Below the pieces are notes generated by a model. The model made no database searches and had not been told where the DNA came from. It saw only the letters and a program-made list of their open reading frames with translations. From DATEEG01 sp035525055 (lineage in GTDB: Bacteria > Actinomycetota > Acidimicrobiia > Spongiisociales > ZC4RG35): a DNA stretch of 7,097 nucleotides. The stretch spans positions 1 to 7,097 of the forward strand of contig DATLEZ010000092.1 of NCBI GenBank assembly GCA_035525055.1, written 5' to 3'. The position numbers and the translations under genes are program-made. This document shows, piece after piece, positions 1-5,080 of this stretch. Within the stretch, counting starts at the first letter, position 1. Each line of letters opens with the position of its first letter.

Positions 1-533
1 AGGCAGACCACCTCGTCGCACACGGCCCGGATTCGCCGGATCGCCTCCCTGGTTGCGACCGGGACCGCCACCGTTACCTTCATTGCTCCCCGGCTGGCGA
101 CGACCTGGCAGGCGGCCCGCACGGTGGCGCCGGTAGCGATCCCATCGTCCACTATCACCGCTGACCGCCCTTCCAGCGGGACCGCGGACCGCCATTGCCG
201 GTACTGAGCGATCCGGGCGTCTAGGACGGCGCGCTCCCTTCGTTCGACCTCCTGCATCTGACGATCATCGATCCGGGCCGCCGAGACGACCGATGCTTCG
301 ATGACCTTGACGCCGCCTTCACCGATCGCCCCCATTGCCAATTCGGGTTGAGAGGGCACACCAAGTTTGCGGACGATGATGACGTCGAGCGGCGCCTCAA
401 GAGCTTCCGCCACCGGATCGGCGACGACCACCCCTCCCCGGGGAAGCCCCAGGATCACCGGCGAGCTTGCCTGGAGTTCCCCCAGGCGCTCCGCCAGGAG
501 ACTTCCGGCATGAAATCGGTTTTGGAAGAACAC
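1..533 (-). CDS. Phosphoribosyltransferase-domain protein (COG1926-like), 3' end cut by window edge
   Basis: Reading the minus strand from a GTG at 533-531 gives 177 codons without a stop up to the left edge. An in-frame TAG lies five codons upstream, so this GTG is the only reasonable start; no strong Shine-Dalgarno is seen. The protein begins FFQNRFHAGSLLAERLGE, the usual opening of the small predicted phosphoribosyltransferases of COG1926. It then has the PRGGVVVA segment (about residues 31-38), RKLGVP (55-60) and the PRPP-binding loop VIVDDGIATGATVRAA (126-141), whose paired Asp and TGAT core are diagnostic of type I phosphoribosyltransferases. Family members are about 210-220 residues, so roughly 35-40 C-terminal residues lie outside the window. 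It is soluble and cytoplasmic. The substrate base is unknown, and many COG1926 proteins have no assigned reaction. It is transcribed divergently from the response regulator. Family assignment is strong; physiological role is not known. Confidence 0.9.
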   Translation of the reverse strand, partial: MFFQNRFHAGSLLAERLGELQASSPVILGLPRGGVVVADPVAEALEAPLDVIIVRKLGVPSQPELAMGAIGEGGVKVIEASVVSAARIDDRQMQEVERRERAVLDARIAQYRQWRSAVPLEGRSAVIVDDGIATGATVRAACQVVASRGAMKVTVAVPVATREAIRRIRAVCDEVVC

Positions 534-669
534 TGTGAGTGGTGCCTAGCTCGGGTGTGGGCAGTGAGTTGACGGTCTCTGAGGCTATCGTCTGGGACTG
601 ACACCCGGCGCTTTTCCTTGGCGTCCAGCCGATACACCAATCACTCTCGTTAGGAACCCCGGTAGCGAA
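534..669. promoter_or_regulatory. Divergent intergenic region between phosphoribosyltransferase and response regulator
   Basis: This 136-nt stretch separates two divergent starts, so it should carry promoters for both; that is inference from layout. A TTGACG at 569-574 looks like a -35 box for the plus strand, but no TANNNT box lies at 16-18 nt spacing. A 7-bp inverted repeat (CGGGTGT at 552-558, ACACCCG at 601-607) flanks it and could be an operator, but its 42-nt spacing makes chance plausible. No open reading frame of note was recognised here. Confidence 0.3.
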
Positions 670-1032
670 ATGGCCAGGATCTTGGTCGCCGATGACGCCG
701 CAACTGTTCGGATGCTGGTCTCTCGACATCTCCGGGCGGCCGGGCATGAAGTGATCGAGGCTGAAGACGGCGCCGCCGCCTATGAGGCTGGCATGAAGGG
801 CGACATCGACCTGGCTCTACTGGACCAGCTGATGCCGGCGATGCTGGGTACAGAGGTAATCGCCAAGTGGAGGGAGGCCGGGGTGGAGTTCCCGGTGCTG
901 GTCCTGACAGCGGTAGACGACGACGACACGGTTGTGAGGTCTTTCGAGCTCGGGGCTGCCGACTACGTCCGTAAACCCTTCAACATGTCGGAGCTGACAG
1001 CCCGGGTGAACGGTCGACTCCCCGCCAAGTAG
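670..1032 (+). CDS. Stand-alone receiver-domain response regulator (CheY-like)
   Basis: This 120-residue protein is one receiver domain with no output domain. The canonical phosphorylation set is present: acidic pair D8-D9 after the first strand (ILVADD), phospho-acceptor D52 (LALLDQLMP), switch Thr T80 (VLVLTA) and K102 in the RKPF motif. The usual aromatic switch position is filled by Y99 (GAADYVRKP). An acidic run DDDD at 83-86 follows T80. In this family a histidine kinase phosphorylates the Asp, and a domain without an effector acts by protein-protein contact. No kinase gene is in the window, so its partner is unknown. The start is ATG with only a weak upstream GGTAG. The gene is 51 nt upstream of the HEAT-repeat gene on the same strand, which suggests co-transcription and a control role over the HEAT/glycosyltransferase pair. 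That link is inference from position. Confidence 0.93.
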   Translation: MARILVADDAATVRMLVSRHLRAAGHEVIEAEDGAAAYEAGMKGDIDLALLDQLMPAMLGTEVIAKWREAGVEFPVLVLTAVDDDDTVVRSFELGAADYVRKPFNMSELTARVNGRLPAK

Positions 1033-1083
1033 GCCTCCATCCTTGGGCTCGTTGGGGAAATTGCTCGCCCAGACGGGCTCAAA

Positions 1084-2295
1084 ATGGCCTTCATCACCAC
1101 CGGAAACGCTCAGATAGGGGTCAATCAGGCCCGCGCGGCAGCCGATTCACACAAGGTGAGCGGGACCCTGCCGTGGGTGACGGTTGTTCTCGCCGCGTCC
1201 ACCGTGATAGCGGCTCTTTCCTTGCTGTCCATCAAGATGGCCCATCGGATCATCCTGAACAGCCGGGGCGTCCGAACCGCGCACTATGTGGCAGCCGTTG
1301 CCGAGATGATCGGACGGCGCTACATCCCGACCGAGGTTCCGAAGGGCTGGCGGACGGACCCCGTCTTCCACGACATTCTGATCGACTATCGAAGACTCGT
1401 GGAAGGGGAGGATGGCCGCTTCATCGACCGCATGGTCGAGGAGTTCGGCATTGTCGACGCCCTGATTCCTCGAATGCGCTGGATCTTTCCGCAGCGCTCA
1501 CGACTGCAGGCGGTCTCGACCCTCGTGGAACTGGCAGATCGTTCCGCAGCTCCGTTCCTTCGTTCCCTCCTGGATGATCGCAACGACTATGTCCGGACCC
1601 ACGCCGCCCATGGCTTGGGCCGGATTCACGACCTGACCGCGGTCCCGCTGATTCTCGATCTCTCGACCCGCGTTCGTCCGTGGGAAGCCGCCCGGCTCAC
1701 GGATTCCCTGGTCGCGTTCGGTGTCGATGCCGTTCCTCTCATCGCCGAGTGGGCTTCGGACGAAATGGAAGGTCCCCGGCCCTCTCTGGAGGCGGTGACT
1801 CAGTCCGCCCGCGTGCTCGGTTTCATCGGTGACAATGCGGCTGAACCCTTGCTGCTTCGACTTCTGTCCAGCCCCGCCCTCGAATGGCGGGTCGCGGCAG
1901 CTTCGGCGCTCGGTCGGGTGGGAACCGATGAAGCTCGGACTGCCCTGCTCACCGCCCTCGCCGACAATGCCTGGGAAGTGAGGGCCCGAGCCGTCAGAGC
2001 CCTGGTAGCTCTGGCGGACGAGACCGTTGGGCCGGCAGTGGTAGCACTTCTCTCCGACACCGAGTGGTGGGTGAGACAGAACGCCGCCGAAACCCTGGGG
2101 GAGATCCCGGGCGGGGTGGCGCACCTCCTTAAGGCGCTGGATTCGCCCGACAAGTTCGCTGCCGACTCGGCGTTGAACCAGTTGGCGGAGATGCGAAAGC
2201 TTCCGCCCGGACGACTCCCCATCCTGGTACGAGAACAGGCCCATGAAGCGCCCATAGTCATTCCGGCACTGGTCGAGACGGGCTTGTCTTCGTGA
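1084..2295 (+). CDS. Membrane-anchored HEAT-repeat protein
   Basis: This 403-residue protein has one hydrophobic segment near its N terminus (about residues 29-51, WVTVVLAASTVIAALSLLSI). Basic residues follow (KMAHR, NSRGVR), so by the positive-inside rule the long C-terminal part should face the cytoplasm. From about residue 139 to 370 the sequence is a series of HEAT-type helical pairs of roughly 28-32 residues. Clear units are near 168-194 (YVRTHAAHGLGRI), 267-293 (EWRVAAASALGRVG), 298-324 (EVRARAVRALVALAD) and 328-353 (WWVRQNAAETLGEI). Such arrays are protein-binding solenoids and no catalytic motif is seen. Residues 80-135 are a distinct linker region of unknown fold. The start is ATG without a convincing Shine-Dalgarno. 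The stop overlaps the next start (GTGA at 2292-2295), implying translational coupling with the glycosyltransferase. A scaffold or adaptor role for that enzyme is the likely function, but this is inferred. Confidence 0.88.
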   Translation: MAFITTGNAQIGVNQARAAADSHKVSGTLPWVTVVLAASTVIAALSLLSIKMAHRIILNSRGVRTAHYVAAVAEMIGRRYIPTEVPKGWRTDPVFHDILIDYRRLVEGEDGRFIDRMVEEFGIVDALIPRMRWIFPQRSRLQAVSTLVELADRSAAPFLRSLLDDRNDYVRTHAAHGLGRIHDLTAVPLILDLSTRVRPWEAARLTDSLVAFGVDAVPLIAEWASDEMEGPRPSLEAVTQSARVLGFIGDNAAEPLLLRLLSSPALEWRVAAASALGRVGTDEARTALLTALADNAWEVRARAVRALVALADETVGPAVVALLSDTEWWVRQNAAETLGEIPGGVAHLLKALDSPDKFAADSALNQLAEMRKLPPGRLPILVREQAHEAPIVIPALVETGLSS

Positions 2296-3731
2296 GGACG
2301 GCGATCAACGTGATCTCGATTGCGGTCCTTTGCTACTTCGTCGCGATGCAGCTCCACATGCTGGCCCTGGCGATCCTGTCGGCCCGGGCGCTCTACAAGC
2401 AGCGCATGTTCGAGCGGTTCGGGCGGGTCCAGGACATGCTCGGATCAGACCTCAGCCCTCCCGTCTCAATCGTCGTGCCCGCCTACAACGAGAGCGCGGG
2501 CATCGTCGAGTCCATCCGCTCGATTGCCATGGTCACATACCCCAAGTTTGAGATCGTCGTCGTCAACGACGGCTCCAAGGACGACACTCTCGACAAGATG
2601 ATCGAGCACTTCAAGATGCTGGCAGTACCGATGCCGTTCCGGCCCAGCATCAAGACGGCCGATGTTCGCCAGGTTTATCACGCCAAGTTGCCGGTGTCGA
2701 TCACCCTGGTCGACAAGGCCAATGGAGGGCGGGCCGACGCTGTCAACGCCGGCATCAACGTCGCTCGGTATCCTTATGTGATGCTGACCGACGCCGACGT
2801 GCTGATCGACGGCGACGCGTTGGTGAACTCGATGCGATATGTGGCCGAGGATCGGACCCGGACGGTGGGGGTCGGTGGCAACGTCCGCCCGCTCAACGGT
2901 TGCACGATCAGGCACGGTCACATCGTCGACGCCCAGCTGCCGGGCGGCTGGTTGGAACGGATTCAGATACTCGAGTACATCCGTTCGTTTGTTGGAGCAC
3001 GACCGGGATGGTCATCCATCAACTCCCTCATTTTTCTTTCCGGTGCATTCGGGGTTTATCTGAAGCAAGCAGTTGTGGACGTGGGAGGACTCACCTCCGG
3101 GCATCTGGGTGAGGACTTGGACCTCAGCATGAGGATCCATCGACACTACCGGAGGCTGAAGAGGCCGTACCGAATGGTTTATGCCCCTTCGGCGGTCGCC
3201 TGGACCGAAGTGCCATCGACCCGAAAGGTGTTGCGGAGGCAGCGAATCCGATGGCATCGCGGCCTCTTGAGGGCGATGTGGGATTTCCGCTCCTCGCTCT
3301 TCAATCCCCGCCACGGAACTGTGGGGATGCTGGGTTGGCCGGCGATGTTCCTTTTCGAGTTCTTGGCTCCGATCATCGAGTTCGTCGGCTACCTGGTGGT
3401 GCCGGTGTCCTTTCTCTTCGGGAGCATCAACCCTTATCCGGCGCTGTTGCTCTTGATGATCGCTTTCCTGGCCGGCGCCTTCACTTCGTTGATGGCGCTC
3501 TTCCTCGACGAGCGATTCGGGTACTTCAACAAACCACTGGAAGCTCTGACACTGCTGAGCCTTGTGTTCCTGGAGAACATGGGACTGCGCCAGCAGACTG
3601 TGTGGTGGCGGATCCGGGCGATTTTCGGCGGCATCAGCACTAAGCAGTGGGGAGACATGCAGCGCAAAGGAGTCGCCAACCTCGGCGGCAGACCCGCACC
3701 CCCAATCAAACCCGTCCAACCCGAAACCTAA
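2292..3731 (+). CDS. Membrane glycosyltransferase family 2 (processive synthase type)
   Basis: This 479-residue protein has the architecture of BcsA/PgaC/HasA-type synthases. It has an N-terminal membrane segment (about 5-34), a cytosolic GT-A domain (about 57-330) and several C-terminal membrane segments (about 342-376, 380-403 and a weaker one near 412-425). The full catalytic set is visible: VVPAYNE (61-67), NDGS with D93 for UDP-sugar binding, DAD at 167-169 (the metal-binding DxD), GED at 273-275 as the catalytic base and Q317-R-I-R-W321, the Q/RxxRW acceptor-site motif of processive enzymes. It should build a beta-linked polysaccharide from a nucleotide sugar at the inner face of the membrane; the sugar cannot be told from sequence. 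There is no PilZ domain: the tail after the last membrane segment is short and ends in a Pro-rich stretch (RPAPPIKPVQP). The GTG start overlaps the HEAT gene stop by 4 nt. Confidence 0.93.
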   Translation: MRTAINVISIAVLCYFVAMQLHMLALAILSARALYKQRMFERFGRVQDMLGSDLSPPVSIVVPAYNESAGIVESIRSIAMVTYPKFEIVVVNDGSKDDTLDKMIEHFKMLAVPMPFRPSIKTADVRQVYHAKLPVSITLVDKANGGRADAVNAGINVARYPYVMLTDADVLIDGDALVNSMRYVAEDRTRTVGVGGNVRPLNGCTIRHGHIVDAQLPGGWLERIQILEYIRSFVGARPGWSSINSLIFLSGAFGVYLKQAVVDVGGLTSGHLGEDLDLSMRIHRHYRRLKRPYRMVYAPSAVAWTEVPSTRKVLRRQRIRWHRGLLRAMWDFRSSLFNPRHGTVGMLGWPAMFLFEFLAPIIEFVGYLVVPVSFLFGSINPYPALLLLMIAFLAGAFTSLMALFLDERFGYFNKPLEALTLLSLVFLENMGLRQQTVWWRIRAIFGGISTKQWGDMQRKGVANLGGRPAPPIKPVQPET

Positions 3732-3779
3732 AGGTTGTAAGCCGTCGCCCAAGTCGATCTATTGGGCGGCGTACAACCT
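3732..3779 (+). terminator. Imperfect hairpin directly after the glycosyltransferase stop
   Basis: The inverted repeat begins at the first base after the TAA stop. AGGTTGTA (3732-3739) pairs with TACAACCT (3772-3779). After one mismatch GCCG (3741-3744) pairs with CGGC (3767-3770). After a 3-nt bulge CCCAA (3748-3752) pairs with TTGGG (3762-3766) around a 9-nt loop. That makes 17 base pairs. Only a short T-run (3791-3794) follows, 11 nt later, so it is not a classic U-tract terminator. AACCTCAGGTT at 3775-3785 offers a small competing fold. A terminator or 3'-end stabiliser for the three-gene cluster is the most likely role. Confidence 0.55.
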
Positions 3780-3894
3780 CAGGTTCGCGGTTTTCGGGGC
3801 TACCCGAGTGGCAGAACCCGGGGTTTGGCTTACCATTCAGATCTCCACGTTCACCCTTTGGAAACGCACGCCCCCCGAAAGGATCCAGCGGTTC

Positions 3895-4512
3895 ATGTCA
3901 CGTACCGGAAGCAAGAAGACCGTCGACACCAGGCTTGCCGAGGCTGATGAGCGTCGGCTGGCTGCGGCCCGATCCATGCGCAACCGGCGGTTGATGATCG
4001 GCGCCGGTGTGTCAGTCCTCCTGGTTGGCGCGATTGTCTTCTTCGCCACTCGACCGCCACCGGTTGCACTGGCCAGCGTGGAGACCTTCCCTGATCAGGG
4101 CCAGCTTCACCTCGCCTCAACCGACCCGGTTCCTGTGTACAACTCTGAGCCCCCGACGAGCGGTTCCCACGCAGCGTCGTCGGCTGCCTGTGGGATTTAT
4201 CGAGCGGCTCCTCCGGACATGAACCTGATCCACGATCTCGAACACGGCGTGATCGTCGTGTACTACAACCCCGAGACGGCGTCGGCCGCTCGCGAGGATC
4301 TCGAGAACTTCGCCCGGGACGCCGGGACCCATGTAATCGTCACCCCGCGCGACGGCATGGAGAACCAGATCACCCTCACCGCCTGGACCCATCTCCTTCG
4401 TTTGGACAGCTACGACCGCTCGGCGATCGACGCCTTCTACGGCGAGTACGCCCAGAGGGGCCCTGAAGTCGGCGTGCAGTGCCCGTTCCAGGTCGACCAG
4501 TCGGAGGGTTAG
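3895..4512 (+). CDS. DUF3105 family single-pass membrane protein
   Basis: This 205-residue protein has a basic, charged N terminus (1-32), one membrane segment (about 33-52, LMIGAGVSVLLVGAIVFFAT) and then the DUF3105 domain. The many Arg/Lys before the segment predict N-in, C-out, so the domain lies outside the membrane. Family signatures visible are YNSEPPTSGSH (82-92), CGIY (99-102) and LIHDLEHGVIVVYYNP (111-126), then VTPRDG (149-154) and LTAWTHLL (161-168). Conserved histidines H72, H92, H113 and H117 could bind a metal, and C99 and C196 could form a disulfide; both are inferences. DUF3105 has no established function that I know of. The frame stays open upstream, but ATG 3895 is chosen because an AAAGGA lies at 3878-3883, the domain follows at normal distance, and the upstream extension would run back through the hairpin and into the glycosyltransferase gene. 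The 163-nt gap after that gene suggests its own promoter. Confidence 0.88.
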   Translation: MSRTGSKKTVDTRLAEADERRLAAARSMRNRRLMIGAGVSVLLVGAIVFFATRPPPVALASVETFPDQGQLHLASTDPVPVYNSEPPTSGSHAASSAACGIYRAAPPDMNLIHDLEHGVIVVYYNPETASAAREDLENFARDAGTHVIVTPRDGMENQITLTAWTHLLRLDSYDRSAIDAFYGEYAQRGPEVGVQCPFQVDQSEG

Positions 4513-4538
4513 CCGACTCGTCGTAGTCCTAACTCCCG

Positions 4539-4588
4539 GTTTTGGCGCGGAGTTCTGCTCCCCTGGAGGCGATCCTCCGCGCCAAAAC
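4539..4588. repeat. Perfect 14-bp inverted repeat between convergent genes
   Basis: GTTTTGGCGCGGAG at 4539-4552 is perfectly complementary to CTCCGCGCCAAAAC at 4575-4588, with a 22-nt loop. It sits between the stop of the DUF3105 gene (4512) and the stop of the minus-strand small membrane protein (4603), where a bidirectional terminator is expected. The T-run lies on the 5' side and the A-run on the 3' side as read on either strand, the opposite of an intrinsic terminator's A-stem-T order. Inside it, GGAGG (4565-4569) can pair with CCTCC (4574-4578), and ATCCTCC (4572-4578) can pair with GGAGGAT (4589-4595), so three folds compete. It could be a terminator, a dispersed palindromic repeat or a binding site. 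Confidence 0.75.
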
Positions 4589-4602
4589 GGAGGATTTGAG
4601 GG

Positions 4603-4812
4603 TCAGGGGGCGATAGTGGTTTCGGTCCCGGGGTCGGCTTCGCCGACGGGTATTTCAATCTTGACATCGCTCGGATCCCCGGCGCCGCTCTGGTTGAACA
4701 CAACCACCGCGGCCACGATTGTGATCACAAGCACCACGACGGCGATCAACACTCCTCGATTGCCACCGCCGTCGCTCGAGACGACCACTCGAGGCTGGTT
4801 GTCGCCGCTCAC
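4603..4812 (-). CDS. Small single-pass membrane protein, function unknown
   Basis: This 69-residue protein starts at GTG (4812-4810) with GGAGGT just upstream and ends at TGA (4605-4603). It has a polar N terminus with Arg at 8 and 19, a single hydrophobic helix (about 20-39, rich in Val, Leu, Ile and Ala) and an acidic tail of about 30 residues (SGAGDPSDVKIEIPVGEAD) ending in TETTIAP. Basic residues before the helix predict N-in and the acidic tail outside. I do not recognise a family. The shape is typical of the many small anchored proteins of Actinobacteria. It converges with the DUF3105 gene and diverges from the small Cys-containing protein. The opposite strand is also open across this stretch, but the ribosome binding site and the clean membrane helix favour this reading. 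Confidence 0.7.
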   Translation of the reverse strand: MSGDNQPRVVVSSDGGGNRGVLIAVVVLVITIVAAVVVFNQSGAGDPSDVKIEIPVGEADPGTETTIAP

Positions 4813-4815
4813 GAA

Positions 4816-4821
4816 ACCTCC
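4816..4821 (-). promoter_or_regulatory. Ribosome binding site of the small membrane protein gene
   Basis: GGAGGT on the minus strand lies 3 nt from the GTG start at 4812. It is the best Shine-Dalgarno match in the window; the spacing is short but workable. It supports the GTG start and argues that the opposing plus-strand gene does not begin far to the left. Confidence 0.55.
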
Positions 4822-4879
4822 AATGTCCGACCTGAGCAGCTACCTAGTCTGCTTCGGTGCCAACTTACCAAAGCCACCG

Positions 4880-5080
4880 ATGAACCAGGATCCAGCGAAC
4901 TCAGGCTGGTTCTACTGCCTCGACCACAAGACCGTCGAACCGGAGGAGGGGTGCAGGGCAGAGGTCCGCCTCGGACCATATCCGACCCGGGAGGAAGCCG
5001 CTCGGGCTCTCGAGAAGGTTGACGAGCGCAACGAAGTGTGGGACAACGACCCTGCCTGGAACGATGAGAGAGAAGAGTGA
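4880..5080 (+). CDS. Small conserved Cys/Trp-containing protein (SPOR-like annotation in relatives)
   Basis: This 66-residue soluble protein has the core GWFYCLDH, then VEPEEGC, LGPYPTREEAARALEK and ERNEVWDNDPAWND. From memory, this pattern (WYYCL-H, VE..GC, GPY.T.EEA..AL, W..DP.W) is a small actinobacterial family sometimes annotated as SPOR-like because of the GPY-T-EEA-A helix. Two Cys and a His in the N-terminal half (YCLDH and GC) could form a metal site; this is a guess. An in-frame ATG at 4823 would give 85 residues. ATG 4880 is preferred because relatives usually start shortly before the aromatic-Cys motif, the extra codons include rare TTA and CTA, and 4823 would leave only 10 nt to the divergent gene. 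Neither start has a clear Shine-Dalgarno. Its stop overlaps the peptidase start by 4 nt (GTGA, 5077-5080), so the two are probably one operon. Confidence 0.78.
   Translation: MNQDPANSGWFYCLDHKTVEPEEGCRAEVRLGPYPTREEAARALEKVDERNEVWDNDPAWNDEREE

Noticed and set aside
569..591. TTGACG as a sigma-70 promoter with TATCGT as -10
   Set aside because: The spacing is only 11 nt and no TANNNT box lies 16-18 nt away, so a defined promoter cannot be called.
397..747. Minus-strand open frame of 116 codons spanning the divergent region
   Set aside because: It is out of frame with the phosphoribosyltransferase, overlaps the start of the response regulator, and its product is low-complexity Pro/Gly/Arg with no family resemblance.
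1498..2244. Minus-strand open frame of 248 codons
   Set aside because: It lies wholly inside the HEAT-repeat gene, whose frame shows clear repeats. The antisense product has no recognisable domain.
3012..3752. Minus-strand open frame of 246 codons
   Set aside because: It is antisense to the glycosyltransferase with its intact catalytic motifs. The product is His/Gln-rich and looks like a shadow of GC-rich codon bias.
3797..3825. ACCCGAGTGGC resembling the D-arm of a Ser/Leu tRNA
   Set aside because: No acceptor pairing, anticodon stem or downstream T-arm can be found at the right distances.
3562..3894. Upstream in-frame extension of the DUF3105 gene
   Set aside because: It would overlap the end of the glycosyltransferase gene and read through the hairpin at 3732-3779. 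The ATG at 3895 has an AAAGGA upstream and gives a normal N-in anchor.
4719..4730. Perfect palindrome TTGTGATCACAA resembling a CRP half-site pair
   Set aside because: It lies within the codons of the membrane helix (LVITIV) of the minus-strand small protein and lacks the 6-nt spacer of a CRP site.
4616..4822. Upstream in-frame extension of the small Cys/Trp protein
   Set aside because: It is antisense to the small membrane protein, is Thr/Pro-rich, and has no ribosome binding site.
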